This document shows, piece after piece, positions 1 through 6,877 of a stretch of 64,000 nt of DNA; the stretch's first letter is position 1, and each line of letters opens with the position of its first letter. Position numbers and translations under genes: made by a program. Origin of the DNA: Bacillota bacterium (GTDB taxonomy: Bacteria; Bacillota; Clostridia; Acetivibrionales; DSM-1351). The notes under the pieces are model-generated. The model was given only the letters and a program-made list of their open reading frames with translations. It was not told the origin of the DNA and ran no database searches. The stretch covers positions 1 to 64,000 of the forward strand of contig JAEVZU010000213.1 in the NCBI GenBank assembly GCA_023392075.1, given 5' to 3'.

Positions 1-1
1 A

Positions 2-145
2 CCACTTGGTCAGGGCGGTTATTCAGGGAGAATTATCATGATTCTCCCTCCTATTGACATCTAGGCCAGCAATTCTAGGCAATTAACACCGTCAGCTTTT
101 GGACATCATGCATTAGCTGTAACACAAATGGAAATTGGAAGATAA
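2..145 (+). pseudogene. C-terminal part of an unknown ORF with an in-frame amber stop
   Basis: Frame 2 reads from the window edge to TAA at 143-145 and is broken only by TAG at 62-64. The 20 codons before the stop include the run LGQGGYSGRI; the 26 codons after it look protein-like (LTPSAFGHHALAVTQ). The closing TAA overlaps the ATG of the next ORF (TAATG), a normal sign of translational coupling, so this is probably the end of a real gene, broken or recoded. The family is not recognised, and the start lies outside the window. Confidence 0.4.
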
Positions 146-405
146 TGCAATCAGGGGTTGTACTTAGCAATTTATTTACTCATGCTCTTCAGCAAGGATT
201 TGTATATGGAGGAGCATATGAGGATCAACCTGGTGATTGGGTGCCCGAAAGTACCTCATTTAATCTCAAATATAAATTTAAACCTGTAGAACAGGACGTT
301 ATCGTTGCTTTATTAGGTTTAACTATGAAGTGCGATTGGAAACGTGGTTCAAGTGGTCCATATGAATTCAAGTTTTCAAATGCCCAAGTATTTGATAATT
401 ATTAA
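145..405 (+). CDS. hypothetical protein, 86 aa
   Basis: Small ORF whose ATG overlaps the stop of the preceding broken ORF (TAATG), which suggests a coupled pair. The product is soluble, has no signal peptide or membrane segment, and is rich in aromatic residues and Gly (GGAYEDQPGDW). I do not recognise the family. No Shine-Dalgarno sequence of its own is obvious, consistent with coupling to the upstream reading frame. It could also be the tail of a longer protein separated by a frameshift. Confidence 0.45.
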   Translation: MQSGVVLSNLFTHALQQGFVYGGAYEDQPGDWVPESTSFNLKYKFKPVEQDVIVALLGLTMKCDWKRGSSGPYEFKFSNAQVFDNY

Positions 406-495
406 CCGAAGATAGGTTACTGTAATTGCATACAATAATAAATTTAGTTGATTTATTCAATATAGTACAATAAAATAATAATAATGAGTTGAATT

Positions 496-963
496 ATGAA
501 GAAGAGGTATAAAATTTTGGTTAAAAGTAAAATATATATGAAATATATTTTGATTGCATTTGGATTTTTTGGTATTTTAATTTTTGTCCTTTATTTTTTT
601 TATAGTACAAATCATGACAATTTAGTATTTCTCGGTGAAAGTGAAAGTTGGTCTGTAACATATAAACTAGATATTTATAGCACATATAAAAAAATAGATA
701 AAAAGGCTAATACAACAATTTGTTCAAACTTACGATTAAATTGGAAAAATCATAGAAAAATCCGGAATAATACGATTATTAAATATACATTATTGAGTTC
801 ATCAAGGACACTTATTGGAGAGACTAATTTTTCTAAAAACAGAGCTGGATTGATTGAAATCAAAAATACTAATGAAAACATAGCTTATGAAAATTTGAAT
901 GAACTAATAAAATTAACATTAGAATGGGAAGGGATAAAAGAAGAGCTCCAACTTAAACATTAA
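496..963 (+). CDS. hypothetical membrane-anchored protein, 155 aa
   Basis: The N-terminus is strongly basic (MKKRYKILVKSK) and is followed by one hydrophobic helix at about residues 17-37. The remaining ~118 residues are polar and Lys/Asn-rich, and would lie outside the membrane. There are no cysteines suggesting a lipobox and no catalytic motif. Base composition is noticeably AT-rich compared with the genes to the right, as expected for an accessory or recently acquired gene. A hairpin terminator follows at 1024. Function unknown. Confidence 0.55.
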   Translation: MKKRYKILVKSKIYMKYILIAFGFFGILIFVLYFFYSTNHDNLVFLGESESWSVTYKLDIYSTYKKIDKKANTTICSNLRLNWKNHRKIRNNTIIKYTLLSSSRTLIGETNFSKNRAGLIEIKNTNENIAYENLNELIKLTLEWEGIKEELQLKH

Positions 964-1023
964 GAACATTATTCCAAGATTAATTATGCTTTCCTTAAAG
1001 AGACTACGAAAATAAATTTTGCT

Positions 1024-1070
1024 AAAAAGCTTTCAATAATAAAATAGCAATATCATTGGAAAGCTTTTTT
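1024..1070 (+). terminator. intrinsic terminator after the 155-aa hypothetical gene
   Basis: Inverted repeat AAAAAGCTTTC / GAAAGCTTTTTT with a 24-nt AT-rich spacer; the right arm ends in a T-run. It lies between the plus-strand hypothetical gene and the convergent GNAT gene, so it may serve both directions. Confidence 0.6.
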
Positions 1071-1093
1071 ATGGCAAGCAATATAATTCGTTT

Positions 1094-1633
1094 CTAAAAT
1101 ATCAATTCGTACTTTTCTTCGGTTACCGGCAACCCAGCCAGAATGACAGTCATCAATTCACCCTTGCTTGTAAAACCAAAACGTCTGTAAAAATTTGCGG
1201 CTCTCTCGTTATCCTTGATAACCCAGAGGAAACAACTCTTAAAGCCTTGATTTTTTAGTGATTCGACAGCAAATTTCATTAATTCATAGCCCTGTTTTGT
1301 TGACCAGTATTCCGGAAGCACATAAAGTGAAATAATTTCACCTTCTGCGGGATGAAGCGGGCTGGTGTGCTGCAGGGTTCCCGTTTCCGAAGGCAAGTCT
1401 TTCCGGGCCTGACCGAATGTAATTGTCCCTGTTATCTTTCCGTCTGTTTCATAAACAGCCGCATTGTGCACATTTTCTTTTAATGCTCTTGAAAACAGTG
1501 GAATCCAACCTTCGTCAGAAATGTTTTCCAGATATTCTTCAGATATAAAATCAACATATGCTTTTTTCCAGGTTCGAGAATGTACCAGGCTCATTGCACC
1601 AACATCTTCAATTTCAGCTTTTCGAGCTCCCAT
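1094..1633 (-). CDS. GNAT family N-acetyltransferase
   Basis: 179-aa GCN5-related acetyltransferase. The C-terminal half holds the expected fold signals: a beta strand (GEIISLYVLPEYWSTKQG) followed by the acetyl-CoA loop region, then the terminal motif around NERAANFYRRFGFTSKG that is typical of motif B. An N-terminal segment (VHSRTWKKAYVDFISEEYL) is common in this subgroup. The substrate cannot be inferred. The start is supported by GGAGGAAGAATA immediately before ATG. It appears monocistronic and divergent from the thioesterase gene at 1793. Confidence 0.85.
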   Translation of the reverse strand: MGARKAEIEDVGAMSLVHSRTWKKAYVDFISEEYLENISDEGWIPLFSRALKENVHNAAVYETDGKITGTITFGQARKDLPSETGTLQHTSPLHPAEGEIISLYVLPEYWSTKQGYELMKFAVESLKNQGFKSCFLWVIKDNERAANFYRRFGFTSKGELMTVILAGLPVTEEKYELIF

Positions 1634-1792
1634 TATTCTTCCTCCGAATATTCCCGTTTACCAAATAGTATCAAATCTTAATTATAATTAAAAGTACAAA
1701 AATTTATTAGTATCAAACTGTTGTATAATCTTTACAATCAATTAGATATCTGAAATAATATTTAAAACATAAAGTGTTTGGAGGATCCGGAA

Positions 1793-2245
1793 ATGGAAAA
1801 AGATTTGGAAAAAGCCATTAAAAAATTTTTTGAACGGGACAGGTTTGCTCGCTATGTCGGCATAGAATTAATAAAAGTTGTACCCGGCTCTGCAGTCACC
1901 CGTCTTGAGCTTTCAGAAAAGCACTTGAACGGCCTCGATGTGGTTCAGGGCGGAGCAATATACACCCTCGCAGATTTTGCATTTGCTGCTGCAACAAATT
2001 CCAGCGGCCTTGCAACAGTGGGTATTAATACCGGTATTACATATTTTAAGGCACCGCAAGGGAAAGTCATAACTGCCGAAGCAAAAGAAATTGAATCGGG
2101 TAAGAAGATATGCGGCTGTGATGTTAATGTATTTGATGAAGACGGCTCCCTGATTGCTAAATTCAGCGGTACAGGGTACAGAAAAAATAAGATGCTTGAT
2201 TTTTTCTCAGGTAAAATCACACCTCTAAAAAATGATGTTAAATGA
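1793..2245 (+). CDS. PaaI-family hotdog thioesterase
   Basis: 150-aa single hotdog domain protein predicted to hydrolyse acyl-CoA thioesters. The core (LNGLDVVQGGAIYTLADFAF, near residues 44-63) matches the PaaI motif, with Gln in place of the more usual His of the HGG triplet, a known variant. Start chosen at ATG 1793 because GGAGG lies 8 nt upstream; a TTG 15 nt earlier falls on that ribosome site. The same reading frame stays open for 71 codons after the TGA, where it looks like the tail of another protein (see 2246). Substrate unknown. Confidence 0.85.
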   Translation: MEKDLEKAIKKFFERDRFARYVGIELIKVVPGSAVTRLELSEKHLNGLDVVQGGAIYTLADFAFAAATNSSGLATVGINTGITYFKAPQGKVITAEAKEIESGKKICGCDVNVFDEDGSLIAKFSGTGYRKNKMLDFFSGKITPLKNDVK

Positions 2246-2461
2246 CAGAATTTTGAAATTAAACCGGATCCCAAAGATACCGTAGGTTATAATCTGCCAA
2301 GCTGGTATGAAAAATGGGTTATTTATCAGGCTAATGATGGTTGGAGTTATATAATCCAGGTACAAGTGAAATGTGATTACGAGGACTTCGGAGTATACAG
2401 TGAGCCATACATTGATCCTATAATGTCTCCAGCAAAAATTGCAACAAAAAATGTAAAATAA
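2246..2461 (+). pseudogene. orphan C-terminal gene fragment in frame with the thioesterase
   Basis: Immediately after the thioesterase TGA the same frame runs 71 codons to TAA (2459-2461). The peptide is protein-like, rich in Tyr, Trp and Asp (for example PSWYEKWVIYQANDGWSY), and unlike a hotdog protein; it resembles a domain tail of an exported protein. It has no start codon of its own, so it is probably the remnant of a gene lost by deletion. Read-through of TGA is a less likely alternative. Confidence 0.4.
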
Positions 2462-2478
2462 TTTTAAGTTATCTATAT

Positions 2479-2516
2479 AAAAATAAGATGGTAAAATATT
2501 TACCAATCTTATTTTT
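2479..2516. terminator. bidirectional terminator
   Basis: Near-perfect inverted repeat with arms of the type AAATAAGATGGTAAA / TTTACCAATCTTATTT around a very short AT loop, with A-run on one side and T-run on the other. It separates the plus-strand remnant from the minus-strand ylzJ-like gene. Confidence 0.7.
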
Positions 2517-2525
2517 ATCCCTGTT

Positions 2526-2759
2526 TTATCTGCCTTTCTCAGGTATACTTACTCCCGGCTGAAACCTGGGATCTAAAAAGTGTAACGGATTTGTACTGAG
2601 CAGCCGTTCTATCCTCATCCCGTCATTTTGCGAGCGGACAGCGAGAACCTTTACTCCGTTAACATCCATTTCAGTAAATCCTGCGTTCAGTTTGTCCAGG
2701 TTGTAATAGTCGATATTTTGAAATACTACGGACGGATCATAAATGGTATATAGAATCAT
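2526..2759 (-). CDS. ylzJ: YlzJ-like protein
   Basis: 77-aa small protein of unknown function. It begins MILYTIYDPSVVFQ and has the conserved pattern of the YlzJ-like family, which in Firmicutes lies directly downstream of the ClpP-like tepA. Its ATG (2757-2759) overlaps the TGA of tepA (2756-2758) as ATGA, so translation is probably coupled. A longer reading frame starts 27 nt earlier inside tepA, but the overlap start gives the usual family length. A terminator follows at 2479-2516. Confidence 0.75.
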   Translation of the reverse strand: MILYTIYDPSVVFQNIDYYNLDKLNAGFTEMDVNGVKVLAVRSQNDGMRIERLLSTNPLHFLDPRFQPGVSIPEKGR

Positions 2760-3514
2760 TGCAGCAGGCCCTCTTCCTTTGAACAAACAGTTTTCTTTTT
2801 ATTTAGTTCAATCAGTTCATTCAACTTCCTTATGGCATCCGATAATCCTCCAACCTCATCGATCAACCCGTTTCTTGCAGCTTCTTCTCCAAAAAGAACA
2901 GTTCCCACATCATTGGCAAGTTCACCTGTTTTCAGCATCAATTCCCTGAATTTGTCTTTACTTATCTTCGCATGGCTGGATACAAAATTAACCACTCTTT
3001 CCTGCATTTTATCAAAATATTCATATGTTTGCGGGACTCCTATTACCATTCCGTTAAGCCTTATAGGATGTATTGTCATTGTAGCCGAACCTGCTATGAA
3101 AGAATAATCCGCTGAAACCGCCATCGGAACACCAATACTGTGTCCGCCGCCCAGAACAAGTGAAACGGTTGGTTTTGACAGACTGGCAACCATTTCTGAA
3201 ATAGCAAGACCTGCTTCCACATCTCCCCCGACAGTATTCAGTATCAGGAGCAGTCCCTCAATTTGTTTGCTCTCTTCTATAGCCACAAGCTGAGGTATAA
3301 CATGTTCATACTTTGTGGTTTTGTTGTGAGGAGGAAGCAGTATGTGGCCTTCAATCTGTCCGATAATGGACATGCAATGTATGTTACTTTCCTCTTTTGG
3401 CAGGTTGGTTATCCCAAGTTCCTTTATTTCCTCCATATTGACGCTTTGTTCCGGCGGCTGTTCGGCGGGCTGGCTCTCGGGTGTTTCATTATTAGCTCCG
3501 TATTGTTTTTTCAC
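2756..3514 (-). CDS. tepA: ClpP-like translocation-enhancing protein TepA
   Basis: 252-aa member of the ClpP/crotonase-fold protease family. The first ~30 residues are a low-complexity Pro/Glu/Gln-rich leader. The protease core includes NTVGGDVEAGLAISEM and LGGGHSIGVPMAVSADYSFI; the Ser of GGHSIG is the likely nucleophile. In Bacillus, TepA is a forespore-associated factor linked with protein export and degradation of small acid-soluble spore proteins. The start is GTG with GGAGG 5 nt upstream. It lies downstream of dpaAB, separated by a terminator, and is coupled to ylzJ. No signal peptide is visible. Confidence 0.85.
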   Translation of the reverse strand: MKKQYGANNETPESQPAEQPPEQSVNMEEIKELGITNLPKEESNIHCMSIIGQIEGHILLPPHNKTTKYEHVIPQLVAIEESKQIEGLLLILNTVGGDVEAGLAISEMVASLSKPTVSLVLGGGHSIGVPMAVSADYSFIAGSATMTIHPIRLNGMVIGVPQTYEYFDKMQERVVNFVSSHAKISKDKFRELMLKTGELANDVGTVLFGEEAARNGLIDEVGGLSDAIRKLNELIELNKKKTVCSKEEGLLQ

Positions 3515-3646
3515 TCAATCCTCCATTAAGGTTTCAAGCTTTTACCCTAATTAATAAATTTTTGATTTTTATATTTTTATCTTATATTATTATTAAGTTA
3601 TTTTATAAAATAATACGCAAAATGATGACGAAACAATAAAACAGTA

Positions 3647-3679
3647 AACGCCACGGATGAAACTGTATTCCGTGGCGTT
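3647..3679 (-). terminator. terminator downstream of dpaB
   Basis: Perfect 11-bp inverted repeat AACGCCACGGA / TCCGTGGCGTT with an 11-nt loop. On the minus strand it follows the dpaB stop by about 25 nt, with a T-rich stretch after it. Confidence 0.75.
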
Positions 3680-3703
3680 GTCAATTACTCTGTAATTTTA
3701 TTT

Positions 3704-4297
3704 TCATATTTTATTGTTACAAACAAGTATGGGCTGAATCTGGCAATTCTGCTGTGCATTGAGAATAGCCGGCAGAATCTGATCAAAATCTGCCACTAAT
3801 GATGTACACTTCTTAATTGGATCATCCTGACCAAAAGGAACCATATATATGTTCTTCATATTGAGCAGAACACCGATATTCTTAGCATTTGCTCCAAGCC
3901 CGTCATTGGTTGAGACAGCTATTACCACCGGCCTCATATTTCTGAGATGAGCTTTACAGGCCATAGTAACAGCGCTGTCAGTTATTGCATTAGCAATTTT
4001 TGAAATTGTATTACCTGTACAAGGTGCTATGACCAATATGTCCAGCAGGGCTTTCGGACCTATTGGTTCAGCTTCGACGATAGAGCTTATGGGCTGTTTA
4101 CCGGTCATGACCTGTAGAGTGTTTTTAAAATCCTCAGCTTTATTAAACCGTGTATCATACTGGTTTACAGACTCAGATATTATTGGAATAACTTCTGCAC
4201 CTTCGTTAACCAACGTTTCTATCTGAGGGATTATTTTAGCAAAGGTGCAAAATGAGCCTGTAACAGCAAACCCGATTCTTACTCCTTTCAATAACAT
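3704..4297 (-). CDS. dpaB: dipicolinate synthase subunit B
   Basis: 197-aa flavoprotein-fold (UbiX/PPC decarboxylase-like) subunit SpoVFB. With DpaA it converts dihydrodipicolinate to dipicolinic acid in the mother cell for loading into the spore core. Visible signals are the N-terminal flavin-fold strand (IGFAVTGSFCTFAKIIPQI) and the APCTGNTISKIANAI loop. The gene starts 2 nt after the dpaA stop, with a G-run ribosome site, and ends at a strong terminator. Length and motifs fit the family. Expression would be expected from a late mother-cell sigma factor, but I could not identify that promoter. Confidence 0.95.
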   Translation of the reverse strand: MLLKGVRIGFAVTGSFCTFAKIIPQIETLVNEGAEVIPIISESVNQYDTRFNKAEDFKNTLQVMTGKQPISSIVEAEPIGPKALLDILVIAPCTGNTISKIANAITDSAVTMACKAHLRNMRPVVIAVSTNDGLGANAKNIGVLLNMKNIYMVPFGQDDPIKKCTSLVADFDQILPAILNAQQNCQIQPILVCNNKI

Positions 4298-4299
4298 TG

Positions 4300-5175
4300 T
4301 TATACCCCCAACTCTTCAATAATATTAAATACAGTATCCTTAATAAATTCTGCAGCTGTAACAGGGGCAACTTTTCCTGGAAGCGACAGCGCCCAGATAG
4401 CTCTAAGTCCAATTTCCTTTGCTTTATCGAAATCAACTCCGCCCGGTTTTGATGCAAGGTCGATAATCAGGCATTCAGGATTTAAAATTTTCAAGATATC
4501 ATTATTTAATACGATGGACGGAATTGTATTAAATATGACATTCATATCATTTACAGTCTGCGTCAATTCTGATAAACTAACAGGTTTATAGCCAAAGCTT
4601 TTTATCCATGCTATATCTGCATACTTTCGTGCTTCAATAAAAACATTTGCGCCAATGCCATGCAGCATTTTAGCCAATGTTTTTCCAATTCTTCCGTATC
4701 CTAGGATTAACGCATTACTGTTATGTAAAGTTATGGGCATTTCTTCCATCGCTATCTGTATTGCACCTTCTGCGGTAGGAATTGCATTAAGTACCGCCAT
4801 CTCTTCCCTTTCCAGCATGTCAACATTATAGACGTTGCATACCTGGGCAAGGTGTACAATTTTTTCACTGATTCTTCCTGCTATGAATAATTGATTCTTG
4901 TTCATAAATTTAAAAACATCGTGAATCAATATTTTTTCGCTGTGAAATGGTGCGTTTATAAATTCGTTGTCATTTGAACATGGTATTGGACCAATCAACA
5001 CATCAGAGCCGTTAATAGCTTCTTCCAAAGTGTTGCTCTGCTTGATTTTTATATCAAACCCTGCCTTGTCAAACCCATATATATTAACCGAATTCCCCTC
5101 TGCATAAATGGATTCGGCCAATTTTACATTTCTTAGATCGCCCCCGATAATACTAAATTTTTTCTTTTCCACCAC
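4300..5175 (-). CDS. dpaA: dipicolinate synthase subunit A
   Basis: 291-aa SpoVFA. It has an N-terminal substrate domain (FSIIGGDLRNVKLAESIYAE) and a C-terminal Rossmann domain with NALILGYGRIGKTLAKML for NAD(P)H, as expected for the dehydrogenase-like subunit. GTG start with GGGAGGG 7 nt upstream. It forms a two-gene operon with dpaB. In Bacillus this locus continues into asd-dapG-dapA; those genes are absent here and tepA follows instead, so the dihydrodipicolinate supply must be encoded elsewhere. Confidence 0.95.
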   Translation of the reverse strand: MVEKKKFSIIGGDLRNVKLAESIYAEGNSVNIYGFDKAGFDIKIKQSNTLEEAINGSDVLIGPIPCSNDNEFINAPFHSEKILIHDVFKFMNKNQLFIAGRISEKIVHLAQVCNVYNVDMLEREEMAVLNAIPTAEGAIQIAMEEMPITLHNSNALILGYGRIGKTLAKMLHGIGANVFIEARKYADIAWIKSFGYKPVSLSELTQTVNDMNVIFNTIPSIVLNNDILKILNPECLIIDLASKPGGVDFDKAKEIGLRAIWALSLPGKVAPVTAAEFIKDTVFNIIEELGV

Positions 5176-5278
5176 TAGTAGACCCTCCCGTTCCCCGGAC
5201 CGGATATTTAACTATTTATGACGACTAGTATATTTTATGTATTGGACAAATACCTAGTGCCTGTACAAAGCGGCACAA

Positions 5279-5319
5279 AAAAATAAATCATTCTATCAAA
5301 ACCAGAATGATTTATTTTT
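5279..5319 (-). terminator. terminator downstream of the M16 peptidase gene
   Basis: Perfect 16-bp inverted repeat (AAAAATAAATCATTCT and its complement) with a 9-nt loop, flanked by a further GGCAC / GTGCC pair. It separates the peptidase gene from dpaA. Confidence 0.8.
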
Positions 5320-5379
5320 CTCCGTGCCGGTAAAAAGCAGGATCATCTATTAACGTTATTATTTTTATAAATCTATGTT

Positions 5380-6621
5380 TTATACGACGATTTCTTTTTT
5401 TAAATTTCCTACCGCCGATATACTTAGTTTTTCATATTTGAAAACCATTCCGATTACTTCCCGGATATTATCTATTGTTATCCTATCCATTTTTTGAAGT
5501 ACTTCTTCAGGTGTATTTATCCGTCCAAGCATCAGTTCCGACTTGCCGATACTGTTCATTCTGCTGTTGGTACTTTCGAGACCAAGAATATAATTACCTT
5601 TAAGCTGTTCTTTGGATTTATCAAGTTCATCCTTTGTAATTCCCTTCTTAATTAAAAGATCTATCTCCTTTTTTGTGAGGTCAATTACTGTCTGAAGATA
5701 TTCGGGATTCATACCGGCATAAATCATAAATAATCCGGCAGTTTTATAGGTAGACGGATATGAATAGATGGAGTATACAAGGCCCTTCTCCTCTCTTATT
5801 TTTTGAAAGAGCCGTGAACTCATTCCCCCGCCGAATATGTTATTTAAAGCCAAAAGGGAATAAACTCTGTCATCCCCGTTCTCGATACCTTCAAAGCCCA
5901 TGCACAAGTGGACCTGCTCGGTATCCTTTTCTCTTATTACCTTATCGGTGCGGTATTCCGCAGGTTGATAATTTCTGGAATATTCCCCGGTGCAGCTCCA
6001 GTTTCCGAAGTATTTCTTCACGTCTTCAATAAGCTGAGCTTCGTCAAAGTTACCCGCTACTGAAATTACCGTGTTATATGGAGTATAGTTTTCCTCCATA
6101 TATTGATTAATCATTTTTTTATTAAATCTGTCTATACACTCCTGAGTTCCCAGTATGGGGTAACCCAGTGAGTTTCCGCGCCATACCATTTCAGAAAATA
6201 TATCATGAACCAACTCTTCGGGAGTATCTTCATACATGCCAATTTCTTCAACGACAACTTTTTTCTCAACTTTTATATCGTTACTGGCAAACCTGGAATT
6301 GAACAGCATGTCTGATAAAATATCCAGAGAAACATTCAAATGAGTATCCAGTGTCTTGGTATAGTAACAAGTGCATTCCTTACCGGTAAATGCATTTATC
6401 TGACCGCCGATGGCATCAATACATTCAGCTATTTCTTTAGCAGAACGGTTGGTTGTGCCTTTGAAAAGCATATGTTCAATAAAATGGGAAATCCCATTGT
6501 TCTTTGTATTTTCACTTCTGGAACCGGTACCCACCCAAATGCCGACTGAGACTGACCTTACATAAGAAATTTTTTCATATACCAATCTCAAGCCATTATC
6601 TAATAAGATTTTTTTAAACAT
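5380..6621 (-). CDS. M16 family zinc peptidase (MlpA/YmxG-like)
   Basis: 413-aa single-module insulinase-type metallopeptidase. The inverted zinc motif HxxEH is present (ISHFIEHMLFKG, near residues 45-56), followed by the downstream Glu in VVVEEIGMYEDTPEE and the C-terminal half with GGGMSSRLFQKIREEKGLVY. It corresponds to the processing-peptidase-like gene beside pnp in Bacillus. Start ATG 6621 has GGAGG 7 nt upstream; the frame is open another 28 codons, but that extension is hydrophobic and unlike the family. A MITE-like repeat separates it from pnp. Confidence 0.9.
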   Translation of the reverse strand: MFKKILLDNGLRLVYEKISYVRSVSVGIWVGTGSRSENTKNNGISHFIEHMLFKGTTNRSAKEIAECIDAIGGQINAFTGKECTCYYTKTLDTHLNVSLDILSDMLFNSRFASNDIKVEKKVVVEEIGMYEDTPEELVHDIFSEMVWRGNSLGYPILGTQECIDRFNKKMINQYMEENYTPYNTVISVAGNFDEAQLIEDVKKYFGNWSCTGEYSRNYQPAEYRTDKVIREKDTEQVHLCMGFEGIENGDDRVYSLLALNNIFGGGMSSRLFQKIREEKGLVYSIYSYPSTYKTAGLFMIYAGMNPEYLQTVIDLTKKEIDLLIKKGITKDELDKSKEQLKGNYILGLESTNSRMNSIGKSELMLGRINTPEEVLQKMDRITIDNIREVIGMVFKYEKLSISAVGNLKKEIVV

Positions 6622-6690
6622 CAAGTCCTCCAAATGCTGTTCTAAATATTTTGCCCTTATATACAAATAACATATCAAAAATAGTAAATT

Positions 6691-6852
6691 AGTGGTCTGT
6701 AACATCTAAAACGTATATTGCCGGCGAGGAAAATCTTTGCAGGATAAGTCGGAGGACGAAGGCAATACTGTATGTATTGACAAGGACGACAACGAAATTC
6801 TGCGGGAATTTAACCGTCGGCAATATGTGACTTTTAGGTGTTACAGACCACT
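6691..6852. mobile_element. MITE-like repeat, family A, copy 1
   Basis: 162-bp element with ~30-bp imperfect terminal inverted repeats: left end AGTGGTCTGTAACA, right end TGTTACAGACCACT. It is almost identical to 59460-59610 apart from small internal indels. No transposase is encoded; a short ORF crossing it is a chance frame. It sits between pnp and the M16 peptidase gene, splitting a neighbourhood that is contiguous in relatives. Confidence 0.8.
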
Positions 6853-6877
6853 GGGCATAAACTGCTGTGTCTATAGC

